A stretch of 64,000 nucleotides of DNA from JBBREP01 sp963716525 (GTDB lineage: Bacteria > Actinomycetota > Acidimicrobiia > IMCC26256 > PALSA-610), in NCBI GenBank assembly GCA_963716525.1, contig OY970315.1, forward strand, positions 1,922,001 through 1,986,000, read 5' to 3'. A model generated the notes under the pieces. It had not been told where the DNA came from, made no database searches, and worked only from the letters and a program-made list of their open reading frames with translations. Every line of letters begins with the position of its first letter. Within the stretch, counting starts at the first letter, position 1. This document shows, one piece after another, positions 41,451-49,746 of the stretch. A program made the position numbers and the translations under genes.

Positions 41451-41786
41451 GTGGCGCAACTCGACGGTGCGGTCGTCGTCGTGACCGGCGCCGACACCGA
41501 AGGCGGAGCCGCGTCGGCCCGCGCGCTCGCGGCCGCGGGTGCGCTCGCGGTCGTGCTCTGCGGTGCCGATGGCAGTGCGCTGGGCGCGCTGGCGAGCGAG
41601 CTCGAGGCGCTCGGTTGCCGGTCGGCGCTGTACATCGGCGACGTCGGCCATGTCGGCGACGTCGGCGACACCGCGAGTGGCGCGAGTGGCGCGGGCGAGC
41701 TGGTGGAGATGGTGCACGAGCTGTTCCTCGCGCGCCGCAGGGAGGGCACCGAGGACGGCGAGGGCGGCGACACGAGCGCGGAATAG
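41451..41786 (+). CDS. short SDR-like Rossmann protein, N-terminal half only
   Basis: 111 aa. VAQLDGAVVVVTGADTEGGA resembles the nucleotide loop of an SDR, then ALAAAGALAVVLCGADGS a second strand. The usual catalytic half (Ser, YxxxK) is absent. In its place is a low-complexity stretch (GDVGHVGDVGDTASGASGAG) and a helix (LVEMVHELFLARRREG). It may be a truncated SDR or a small binding protein; similar short proteins occur in actinobacteria, but I am not sure of their family. GTG 41451 is the start. It sits between the FtsH-like protease and the ABC exporter pair on the same strand. Confidence 0.6.
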   Translation: MAQLDGAVVVVTGADTEGGAASARALAAAGALAVVLCGADGSALGALASELEALGCRSALYIGDVGHVGDVGDTASGASGAGELVEMVHELFLARRREGTEDGEGGDTSAE

Positions 41787-41900
41787 GCCCGAAGGCCGCG
41801 CGAACCCGGCCGCTAGCCTCAAGGGCCGGACGCCGGAGCACGGGCCCCGCATGCCGGCGATCGGCACGGGGATAGGCCGGCGATCGGCAGGGGAGACTGT

Positions 41901-43778
41901 GTGACCGCCTCGGAGCCGATGGGCTTCCAGCACGACGATCGGGCGCGCCGGCGCATCGGCGGGCGCGTCATGCGCGCCGCGATCCGCCCGCACCGCACGT
42001 GGGCGTGGATCGGCATCGGCGCCGGCCTCGGTTGGGCGGGCGCCCGGGTCGCGATCCCGGCTCTCGCGGCGGCCGCGATCGACCGGGGCATCGTCGGCAC
42101 GCACCACGACTCGCTGGTCAAGTGGATCGCGATCCTCCTCGTCGTGGGCGCCTTCCAGGGCTTGTGCACGGGCATGCGCCGCTACGCCGCCTTCCGCCTC
42201 GCGTACCGCGTCGAGGCCGACCTGCGGATGCAACTCGTGGCGCATCTCCAGCGCCTCCACTTCGCCTACCACGACGCCGCCCAGACCGGTCAGCTCATGG
42301 CGAACGCGAACTCCGACCTGAACCAGGTGAACCAGGTCGTCCTCCTCATCCCGCTCACGATCGCCAGCACGATCATGATGGTCGCCGTCATCGTGGTGCT
42401 CGTGCGGCTCTCGATCGGGCTGGCGTTCTTCGCGTTGATCGCGCTGCCGTTCCTGCAGCTGTCGGCCGCCCGCTTCTCGCGGCGCATGTTCCCGATCGGC
42501 ATGTCGCTGCAGAACGAGCTGGCGCGCTACTCGGGCTCGGTCGAGGAGAGCATCACCGGAATCCGCGTCGTGAAGGGCTTCGGCGCCGAGCGCCGCCAGA
42601 TCGCCACCGTCGACGCGCACTCCGCGGGCATCTACGACCGTGCGATCGCCGCGGCACGCCAGCGCGCGTGGTTCTTGCCGTTGATCGATCTGCTGCCCGC
42701 GCTCGGCCTCGTGGGGATCCTCTGGTACGGCGGTCACCAGGTGCTCGACGGTCACCTGCAGATCGGTGACATCGTGGCCGCGAACCTCTACGTGCTGATG
42801 CTGAGCTGGCCGCTGCGGATGATCGGCATGCTCGTGGGGCAGGTCCCGCGTGCGGTCGCGGCCGGGGCGCGCGTGCACGACGTGTTGATCACCGATCCGC
42901 AGATCGTCGACGCGCCGCACGCCAAGTCGCTGCCGGGCGGCGGCGGCGGCGGCGAGCTGCGCTTCGAGCACGTGACGTTCGCGTACCGCAACGGGCACAC
43001 CGTGCTCGACGACCTCGACCTCGTGATCCCGGCTGGCCAGGCCGTCGCGCTCGTCGGCGCCACCGCGTCGGGCAAGAGCACCGTTGCCCGGCTGATCCCG
43101 CGCTTCTACGACGTCGACGGCGGCCGCATCCTGCTCGACGGCGTCGACGTGCGCGAGCTGCGTCTGGCCGAGCTCCGCCGGGCGATCGGCCTCGTGTTCG
43201 AGGACACGTTCCTGTTCACCGAATCGGTGCGGGAGAACATCGCGTTCGCCGAGCCCGGCGCGCCGATGGACGCGGTGCGCCGCGCCGCCCGCCTCGCCGG
43301 CGCCGAGGAGTTCATCGAGAGCATGCCCGAGGGCTTCGACACCCTGCTCGGCCAGCACGGCTACACCCTGTCGGGCGGCCAGCGGCAGCGCGTCGCGATC
43401 GCGCGGGCCGTGCTCGGCGACCCGAAGGTGCTCATCCTCGACGACGCCACGAGCTCGGTCGATCCGAGCAAGGAGCACGAGATCCGCGCCGCGCTCGCCG
43501 AGGTGATGCGCGACCGCACCACCTTGATCATCGCCCACCGGCCGGCCACGATCGCGCTCGCTGGTCGTGTGGTGCTCCTCGACGGCGGGCGCATCGTCGC
43601 CGACGGCACCCACGAGGAGCTGCTCGCCACGAACGAGCGCTACCGCGAGGTGCTCGCGCGCGCCGAGGTCGGGGCGGCCGAGCCCGGCGCGCCCGGTGCG
43701 CCCGGCGACAGCGACGGTGACGGTGACGGCAACGACGACGGTCTCGGCCGCGCGACCGCCCCGGAGGCGGCGCGATGA
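41901..43778 (+). CDS. heterodimeric ABC exporter, half with degenerate ATP site
   Basis: 625-aa half-exporter. Six helices (about 35-315), then Walker A GATASGKST, a Q-loop that reads GLVFEDTFLFT (Glu for Gln), intact signature YTLSGGQRQRVA, Walker B LILDDATSSVD with Asp for the catalytic Glu, and switch AHRPAT. These changes mark the degenerate half of TM287/288-type heterodimers. The partner starts at 43775 in the stop codon (ATGA). The last 35 residues are Gly/Asp-rich. GTG 41901 gives VTASEPMGFQHDD. The substrate is unknown. Confidence 0.93.
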   Translation: MTASEPMGFQHDDRARRRIGGRVMRAAIRPHRTWAWIGIGAGLGWAGARVAIPALAAAAIDRGIVGTHHDSLVKWIAILLVVGAFQGLCTGMRRYAAFRLAYRVEADLRMQLVAHLQRLHFAYHDAAQTGQLMANANSDLNQVNQVVLLIPLTIASTIMMVAVIVVLVRLSIGLAFFALIALPFLQLSAARFSRRMFPIGMSLQNELARYSGSVEESITGIRVVKGFGAERRQIATVDAHSAGIYDRAIAAARQRAWFLPLIDLLPALGLVGILWYGGHQVLDGHLQIGDIVAANLYVLMLSWPLRMIGMLVGQVPRAVAAGARVHDVLITDPQIVDAPHAKSLPGGGGGGELRFEHVTFAYRNGHTVLDDLDLVIPAGQAVALVGATASGKSTVARLIPRFYDVDGGRILLDGVDVRELRLAELRRAIGLVFEDTFLFTESVRENIAFAEPGAPMDAVRRAARLAGAEEFIESMPEGFDTLLGQHGYTLSGGQRQRVAIARAVLGDPKVLILDDATSSVDPSKEHEIRAALAEVMRDRTTLIIAHRPATIALAGRVVLLDGGRIVADGTHEELLATNERYREVLARAEVGAAEPGAPGAPGDSDGDGDGNDDGLGRATAPEAAR

Positions 43779-45574
43779 GAGGCGGAGGTCACTGGTCCGA
43801 CGCGGTCCCTGACGAGACGATCTCGCGTGAGCACGCGGGCCGGCTGCTGCGACGCCTCTGGTCGATGCTCGGCGGCTACTACATGCGGATCTTCGTGGCG
43901 GTCGTCACGCTCGTGCTCCAGGTCGCCACGCTGCTCGCGGGGCCGGCGCTCGTGGCCTACGGCATCGACCACGGCATCCGCGGCCACGACGGCGGCGCGC
44001 TCGACCGCGCGGCGGTGGTCTACCTCGTGCTCGCGTTCGCCGCGCTCGGACTCGGTCGCACCGTCACGATCCTCGTCGCCAAGATCGGTGAAGGGTTCCT
44101 GCAGGAGTTGCGGGGCACCCTGTTCCGCCACCTCATGTCGCTCTCGATGGGCTTTTTCGAGCGGGAGCCCACCGGCCGGCTCGTGGCCCGCATGACGAGC
44201 GACATCGACGCGCTCGAAGACCTCGTGAGCCAGGGTCTCGTGCTGATGGTGCAGAACGTGCTGGTGTTCATCGGCGCGGTGGTCGCGATCTTCCTGCTGT
44301 CATGGGAGCTCGCGCTGGCCGTGTTCGTGATCGTGCCTCCTGTGTACCTCGCGTCGCGCTGGTTCCGCCGGGTGTCGAACGTGGCCTACCGCGAGGTGCG
44401 CGACAGCATCGCCACGAACATGAGCACGCTCCAGGAAGGGCTGGAAGGCATCCGGGTCGTGCAGGCCTACGCGCGCGAGCCGTCCTTCGTCAAGCGCTTC
44501 CACGGCACGAACGAGGGCCAGTACGACGCGAACCTCGTGGCCGTGCGCCTCTCGGCGCTCTACTTCCCCTCGGTCGAGTTCACGAGCGTGCTCGGCACCG
44601 CGGTCATCCTCGGCTTCGGTGGCTTCCTCGTGCACCAGAGCGTCACCACGGTGGGTGTCGTGTCGGCGTTCGTGCTGTACCTCACGAACCTCTTCGACCC
44701 GATCAACCAGCTCAGCCAGTTCTACAACACGGTCCAGTCGGCCGCGGCCGCGCTCGACAAGGTGTTCGGCGTGCTCGACCGGCAACCCACCGTGTCGGAA
44801 CGCCCCGGTGCGTTCGATCTGCCCGTCGGCGAGCTGGCCGTCGACGTCGACGGCGTGAGCTTCGCCTACGCGGCCGGTGCCGACCTCGTGCTGCACGACG
44901 TGTCGCTGCACATCGCGGCGGGCGAGCGCATCGCGCTCGTCGGGCCCACGGGCGCAGGCAAGTCGACGCTCGCCAAGCTCCTCGCGCGCTTCTACGACCC
45001 CATCGAGGGCTCGGTGCGAGTCGGCGGCGCCGACCTGCGCGACGTCACGTTCGCGTCGCTGCGCCGCACGATGTGCGTGGTCCCGCAGGAGGGCTACCTC
45101 TTCGCGGGGACGCTGCGCGAGAACATCCGCGTCGGTCGGGTGGGTGCGTCGGATGAGCGCGTCGACACCGCGGTCGACGCGCTCGGCGTGCGCGAGCACT
45201 TCACGACCTTCCCCGACGGCCTCGACACCGAGGTGCAGGAGGGCGGTGCGCGACTCTCGGCGGGTGAGCGCCAGCTCGTGTCACTCGCCCGTGCCGCGCT
45301 CGCCGACCCGGGCGTGCTCGTGCTCGACGAGGCAACGTCGAACCTCGACCCGGGCACCGAGCACGAGGTGGAGCGGGCGCTCGAGCGGCTCATGGCCGGC
45401 CGTACGGTGATCGTGGTCGCGCACCGGCTGTCCACCGCGGCGCGCGCCGACCGCATCGCAGTGATCGACGCCGGCGGGCTCGCCGAGCTCGGCACGCACG
45501 ACGAGCTCGTGGCGGCCGGCGGCCGCTACGCCAGCTTGTTCGCGGCCTGGCAGACCCACCACGCGGTGGCGTGA
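43775..45574 (+). CDS. heterodimeric ABC exporter, half with canonical ATP site
   Basis: 599-aa partner of the upstream half. Six helices, then Walker A VGPTGAGKST, Q-loop VVPQEGYLFA, a degenerate signature RLSAGERQLVSLARA, canonical Walker B LVLDEATSNLD and switch AHRLST. Combined with the LSGGQ of the other half this gives one competent ATP site; the second composite site uses the degenerate parts of both. This is the expected asymmetry. Overlap with the partner ensures equal synthesis. Cargo (drug, lipid or peptide) is not revealed by neighbours. Confidence 0.93.
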   Translation: MRGGGHWSDAVPDETISREHAGRLLRRLWSMLGGYYMRIFVAVVTLVLQVATLLAGPALVAYGIDHGIRGHDGGALDRAAVVYLVLAFAALGLGRTVTILVAKIGEGFLQELRGTLFRHLMSLSMGFFEREPTGRLVARMTSDIDALEDLVSQGLVLMVQNVLVFIGAVVAIFLLSWELALAVFVIVPPVYLASRWFRRVSNVAYREVRDSIATNMSTLQEGLEGIRVVQAYAREPSFVKRFHGTNEGQYDANLVAVRLSALYFPSVEFTSVLGTAVILGFGGFLVHQSVTTVGVVSAFVLYLTNLFDPINQLSQFYNTVQSAAAALDKVFGVLDRQPTVSERPGAFDLPVGELAVDVDGVSFAYAAGADLVLHDVSLHIAAGERIALVGPTGAGKSTLAKLLARFYDPIEGSVRVGGADLRDVTFASLRRTMCVVPQEGYLFAGTLRENIRVGRVGASDERVDTAVDALGVREHFTTFPDGLDTEVQEGGARLSAGERQLVSLARAALADPGVLVLDEATSNLDPGTEHEVERALERLMAGRTVIVVAHRLSTAARADRIAVIDAGGLAELGTHDELVAAGGRYASLFAAWQTHHAVA

Positions 45575-45605
45575 GTCGGGCCGCTCCGGCGTGCTCGATG
45601 CCGTA

Positions 45606-45618
45606 GCCCCTTCGGGGC
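45606..45618. terminator. short hairpin with UUCG-like loop
   Basis: GCCCC-TTC-GGGGC, 32 bases after the ABC exporter stop and 67 before the acetoacetate-decarboxylase-like start. It has no T-run. It is a weak terminator candidate only. Confidence 0.3.
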
Positions 45619-45684
45619 ACAATGCACCGAGAACGGTGCGCGGTTTACTGTCGCGCGCGCCACGAGACGACGAGAGGTGAGCCG

Positions 45685-46476
45685 ATGACCGTCCGGTATG
45701 GGGCCCGCGCCCCCGAGCAGCAGCGCAGCGACGAGGTGGAGGCGACCCGGTCCGAGATCTGGTCCGAGGCGGTCACCGCGGTGTGGGAGACCGATCCCGA
45801 TGTGATCGCCGCGGTGCTCCCGCCGCCGCTCGCGCCGGTCGACGGCGAGCCCCTCGTGCGCTGCACGATCACCACCGTCCAGCTGCCGATCGGGCCGGCA
45901 TTCGGTGCCGGCTGGCTCGGCGTGCGGGCCCGGCACGGCGACGTGCTCGGCGAGTACCCGATCTTCATGCCGATGACCACCGAGCAGTCGGTGATCGGCG
46001 GGCGCGAAACCTATGGCGAGCCGAAGAAGATCGCCGACGTGCGTGCGTCACGCGGCGACGACGGCGCGGTCGAAGGCGTGATCGCGCGCCTGGGCTTCAC
46101 GCTCGTGGAGATCCGTGGCCGCGTCAGCGAGACGCGCGACAACTACGAGCGTGACAAGCGCGACTTCTGGTTCAAGTTCCTGCCCGCGGCGAACGGTGAG
46201 GGGCTCGAGGGCGGCGAGGGCTGGCTCGTCTACGGCAACAAGACCGAGAAGTCCCGCGTGCACGAAGGCGTCGACGGCGAGGTGATCCTGAAGGACAGCC
46301 CGCTCGATCCGGTGGCCGACCTCGTGGTGCGGCGCGTCGTCGACATCAACTGGACCGAACGGGCGTCCACGCAGGTGGGCCAGACCGTCGAACGGGTGGC
46401 CGCGGCGAATCTGCTGCCCTACGTGCACCAGCGCTACGACGACCTGTCGGTGCTGGGCAAGGGCGCGTCGAAGTGA
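45685..46476 (+). CDS. acetoacetate decarboxylase family protein
   Basis: 263-aa protein of the acetoacetate decarboxylase superfamily. IGGRETYGEPKKIADV contains the Lys pair that corresponds to the Schiff-base Lys and its neighbour. VLPPPLAPVDGEPLVRCTIT and YPIFMPMTTEQSVIG are also conserved. Many homologues are not decarboxylases but aldolase-dehydratases or lactonase-like enzymes, so the reaction is open. ATG 45685 follows a GAGAGGTGAG site. The amidohydrolase starts in its stop codon, so they are coupled and likely act on the same pathway. Confidence 0.85.
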   Translation: MTVRYGARAPEQQRSDEVEATRSEIWSEAVTAVWETDPDVIAAVLPPPLAPVDGEPLVRCTITTVQLPIGPAFGAGWLGVRARHGDVLGEYPIFMPMTTEQSVIGGRETYGEPKKIADVRASRGDDGAVEGVIARLGFTLVEIRGRVSETRDNYERDKRDFWFKFLPAANGEGLEGGEGWLVYGNKTEKSRVHEGVDGEVILKDSPLDPVADLVVRRVVDINWTERASTQVGQTVERVAAANLLPYVHQRYDDLSVLGKGASK

Positions 46477-47756
46477 GCCCGGCGGGACTTGCCGGCGGCG
46501 AGCTCGCGAGCAACGACCGCTACATGGTCGTGAGCGCCGACGGCCACGCCGGGCTCGCGTGCGAGGACTACCGCCCGTTCCTCGACCCGCAGTACTCCGA
46601 GCCGTTCGACCGGTATCTCGCCGAGCAGGCCACCAAGCGGGCCGACAGCCTGGCGATGAATTACGACTACATCATGCACTGGGAGACCGAGCACGCCGAA
46701 GGTCTGCGCGGTGCGTTCGACGTGGAGCAGCGCGACAAGGAGCTCGACGCCGACGGTGTGGCGGCCGAGGTGATCTTCGCCGATGCCGATGCCATCACGG
46801 GCAACGCGTCGCCGCCGTTCGGCGCCGGCCTGTCGGCGGGGGAGATCACCGATCCCGAGCTGGCGTTCGCGGGCGCGCACGCCCACAACCGTTTCCTCGT
46901 GGAGATGTGCGCGCACAGTCCTGAGCGGCGCGGCGGCATCGGCCTGGTGCCGATCTGCCACGACGTGGCCCGTGCCGTCGAGGAGATCGAGTGGCTCGCC
47001 GAGCGCCCTGGCATCCGCGGCATCATGATCCCCACGATGTGGCGGAACCACCCGCCCTACAACGCGCCGGTGTACGAGCCGGTGTGGGCCGCGTGCGAGG
47101 CCGCGAACCTGCCGGTGCACGTGCACTCCGGTGAGGCGCCGAAGGAGGAGTACAACGACCACATCGGCATCTATCTCGCCGAGGTGGTGTGGTGGACGCA
47201 CCGTCCGATCGCGCACCTGCTGTTCAGCGGCGCGTTCGAACGGCATCCGGGCCTGAAGTTCGTCGTCACCGAAGGCGCGGGATTCTGGGTGCCCGACATG
47301 AAGTGGAAGTGGGACCAGTACTTCGGTGGCGGGCACACCACCAAGAAGATGGCCGCGATGATGCAGGGCATCATCTCGAAGCTGCCGTCCGACTACTTCG
47401 GCACGAACATCTTCGTGGGTGCGTCGACGATGTCGAGGGAGGAGATCCGCCGCCGCCACTCGATCGGTTGCGACTGCGTGATGTGGGGCACCGATTACCC
47501 GCACCCCGAGGGCACGTGGCCGAACACCGTCCCGCGGCTGCGGTCCGACTTCGGCGGCGTGCCCGTCGGCGATGCCCGCAAGATGCTCGGCGAGACCGCG
47601 GCGCGCTGCTACGGCTTCGACCCGGCCGAGCTGGCACCGATCGTCGAGCGCGTCGGCCCCACGCCCGACGACCTCGGCCAGGACCGCTCGCTCGTCACCA
47701 CCGACGAGGAGCTGCGCGCCGCCGAGTGGTGGAAGGACGATTACAACCTGCGGTAG
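46473..47756 (+). CDS. amidohydrolase family 2 protein
   Basis: 427-aa TIM-barrel metal hydrolase or decarboxylase of the ACMSD-like group. YMVVSADGHAGLACEDYRPF replaces the usual HxH with DGH. VHVHSGEAPKEEYND, HLLFSGAFERHPGLKFVVTE (His/Glu region) and CVMWGTDYPHPEGTWPNT (final Asp) complete the metal site. Members decarboxylate or hydrolyse aromatic and beta-keto acids, and the upstream acetoacetate-decarboxylase-like gene fits that. It is clearly related to the frameshifted protein at 48352-49582. A repeat A palindrome follows the stop by six bases. Confidence 0.9.
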   Translation: MSPAGLAGGELASNDRYMVVSADGHAGLACEDYRPFLDPQYSEPFDRYLAEQATKRADSLAMNYDYIMHWETEHAEGLRGAFDVEQRDKELDADGVAAEVIFADADAITGNASPPFGAGLSAGEITDPELAFAGAHAHNRFLVEMCAHSPERRGGIGLVPICHDVARAVEEIEWLAERPGIRGIMIPTMWRNHPPYNAPVYEPVWAACEAANLPVHVHSGEAPKEEYNDHIGIYLAEVVWWTHRPIAHLLFSGAFERHPGLKFVVTEGAGFWVPDMKWKWDQYFGGGHTTKKMAAMMQGIISKLPSDYFGTNIFVGASTMSREEIRRRHSIGCDCVMWGTDYPHPEGTWPNTVPRLRSDFGGVPVGDARKMLGETAARCYGFDPAELAPIVERVGPTPDDLGQDRSLVTTDEELRAAEWWKDDYNLR

Positions 47757-47762
47757 CCGCGA

Positions 47763-47808
47763 TCATGCGTCGTTTGGGTACCAAATAGCGGTCCCAAACG
47801 ACGCATGA
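47763..47808. repeat. palindromic repeat A, copy 2
   Basis: 16-base arms with the CATGCGTCGTTTGGG core and the loop TACCAAATAGCGGT (47779-47792). Identical to copy 4 over 44 bases, and the exact reverse complement of copy 3. It lies between convergent genes. Confidence 0.9.
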
Positions 47809-47812
47809 GGAA

Positions 47813-48316
47813 TCAGGCGCCGGGGTCGAAGCTGGCGTGGAGGGTCGCGTGGCGGCCGGGCCAGTGGTAGCGCACGTCGGGTTCGTGCTCCTCGTTGCCC
47901 GACCCGTCGGTGCGTTCGACGGCCGTGAAGCCGTTGGCCTCGTAGAACCGGCACGCGCCGGTGTTGGCCTGGAACGCCCAGAGGTCGAGCCCGTGGGGGC
48001 GGCGGTACTTCGCGAGCTCGAGCAGGCGCCGGCCGACGCCGCGGCCGGTCCGGGCCGGCCGCAAGTAGAGGTGGTCGATGCGGCCCCCGTTGACCGCGAC
48101 GAAACCGACCATCTCGCGACTGGTTCCGTCGTCGACGACGGCCACCCACGTCTCGTCGCCGTCGATCACCGTCGTGGAGAAGTGCTCGCGGCACTCGGCG
48201 TCAGTGTGCGCGAGGCGGATGTCGGGCAGCGTCGTGTGGAACGACTCGAGGTAGATGGCCGCGACGGTCGGGCCGTCGTCACGCGTCGCGTGACGCAGCT
48301 CGACGATGCTCACCAC
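47813..48316 (-). CDS. GNAT family N-acetyltransferase
   Basis: 167-aa acetyltransferase. ATRDDGPTVAAIYLESFHTT opens the fold, MVGFVAVNGGRIDHLYLRPA is the central sheet and ARTGRGVGRRLLELAKYRRP the acetyl-CoA P-loop (motif A). LDLWAFQANTGACRFYEANG is the typical end. The target amine is unknown. The start is at a pair of GTG codons inside the first unit of a 14-base tandem repeat (48311-48366), and a choice between them cannot be made. Convergent with the amidohydrolase gene. Confidence 0.9.
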   Translation of the reverse strand: MVSIVELRHATRDDGPTVAAIYLESFHTTLPDIRLAHTDAECREHFSTTVIDGDETWVAVVDDGTSREMVGFVAVNGGRIDHLYLRPARTGRGVGRRLLELAKYRRPHGLDLWAFQANTGACRFYEANGFTAVERTDGSGNEEHEPDVRYHWPGRHATLHASFDPGA

Positions 48317-48366
48317 GAGCCGGTCACCAGGAGCGGGTCACCACGAGCTGGTCACCACGAGCGGAC
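48311..48366. repeat. 14-bp tandem repeat bridging two genes
   Basis: CACCACGAGCNGGT in four units. The first covers the GNAT start codons and the last two cover the amidohydrolase stop (48352-48354). Copy-number change here would alter the spacing between the two minus-strand genes. Confidence 0.8.
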
Positions 48367-49582
48367 GATGGCGTCGGCGTCGAACGCGTTGCACGTGGTG
48401 TCGGTCGGCCACTCGGCCACCGGCAGCGGCACCGCGACGTCGTCGACCGTGGGGCCGATCCGGTCGGCGATCGCCTGCAGCGCGTCGAAGTCGAATCCGT
48501 ACACGCCGGCCGCGTTGCGGCCGAGCATCAGGCGCATCTCCTGCTCGCCGGCATCGGCGAGCGACGCGCGCAGCGCCTCGGTGGTGTACGGGTAGCTGCC
48601 CTCGCTGTGCGGGTAGTCGCTGCCCCACATGATGCGTTCGACGCCGATCTCGTGGCGCAGCGCCGCCTCCACGGGGCGGATGAAGCTCGCGCCCACCCAG
48701 CAGTTGCGGGCGAAGTACTCGCTGGGAGTGAGCGACATCTTGGCCACGACCTCACCGCCGAACAGGTGCTCGGGTGCCGCTTCGATGCGCATGCGCCGCT
48801 GGAACCAGTCGAGGCTGCGCAGCGCGCCGGGGATCCAGCCGGTGCCCTGCTCGGTGAGCACGAACCGCAAGCTCGGATGGCGCTCGAACACGCCGCCGAA
48901 CATCAGGTGGTACATGCCGCGGTGGCCGAAGATCGGGATCTCCACGAGCAGCACGGCGCGGTCTTCGGGCTGGGTGGGGTCGAAGTCGAGCGGCAGCCCC
49001 GTGCCACCGTGCTGGTTCAGCGTGACGTCGAGCTCCTCGCACAGCGCCCAGACCGGCTCGTAATCCTTCGCGAACAGCGGGCGGAGCCCCGCGCCGGGCC
49101 CGATGCCGGGGATCAGCACCCCACCCGTCAGACCCGCCTCCTTCGCCCAGCGGATCTCGGCGAGCGCGTCGTCGACGTCGTTGAGGAAGATCTGCGCGAT
49201 GCCGGCGCGCCGGCCGGGCACGAGTGCGCAGAAATCGGCGAGCCAGCGGTTGTGCGCCTTCACGCCCGCCCAGCGCAGCTCGTACTCCGCCGCGGTCGGG
49301 GAGCGGCGCGAGCAGGTTGCCCGACGGGAAGAACGGCGGCACCGTGTTGGGGAACAGCACCTCGGCTGCGATGCCGTCGGCCTCGAGCTCCTCCTGGCGA
49401 CGGTCGCTGTCCCAGGAGCGGTACGCCGTGTCGGAGGCCAGGTCGGTGAACGGGTTCACGAACTGTGCGGCCCACGAGTCGAACTCGTCGTGGTACTTGC
49501 GTTCCAGGTACGGCTTGTAGCCCTCGACGTTCGCGCCGCAGTGCCCGTCGGCGCTCACGATCGCGTACCGGTGGTTGCTCAC
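48352..49582 (-). pseudogene. amidohydrolase family 2 protein, frameshifted
   Basis: Paralogue of the 46473-47756 enzyme. From GTG 49582: YAIVSADGHCGANVEGYKPY with the DGH metal motif, to LLAPLP. The frame then shifts at the GGGG run 49298-49301. Homology resumes in another frame as TAAEYELRWAGVKAHNRWLA and continues without gap to LNQHGGTG, HLMFGGVFERHPSLRFVLTE and IMWGSDYPHSEGSYPYTTEA. A single-base indel in the homopolymer explains the break. Metal-site residues are otherwise intact, so the gene is likely functional if the indel is an error. It lies 30 bases from the GNAT start. Confidence 0.85.
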
Positions 49583-49646
49583 GCACGCAGCCTCGCGCGC
49601 CCGGGCACGCCCGCCCAAGCAGACGCCCCTGGCGGGCGATCCACGC

Positions 49647-49694
49647 CCGTGGTACTGCGTTTGTCAGCTCGAGCTGACAAACGCAGTACCACGG
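49647..49694. repeat. perfect 48-base palindrome C
   Basis: 24-base arms with no spacer, centred on AGCTCGAGCT, reading ...GTTTGTCAGCTC|GAGCTGACAAAC.... Between the amidohydrolase start and the CaiB stop, both minus strand, so it could terminate the CoA-transferase gene. Single copy in the window. Confidence 0.85.
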
Positions 49695-49746
49695 AGGCCT
49701 GTGCCCGGGCGCGGCCCCCACCGCTTCTCGGCCCGGCTCGGCGCCG

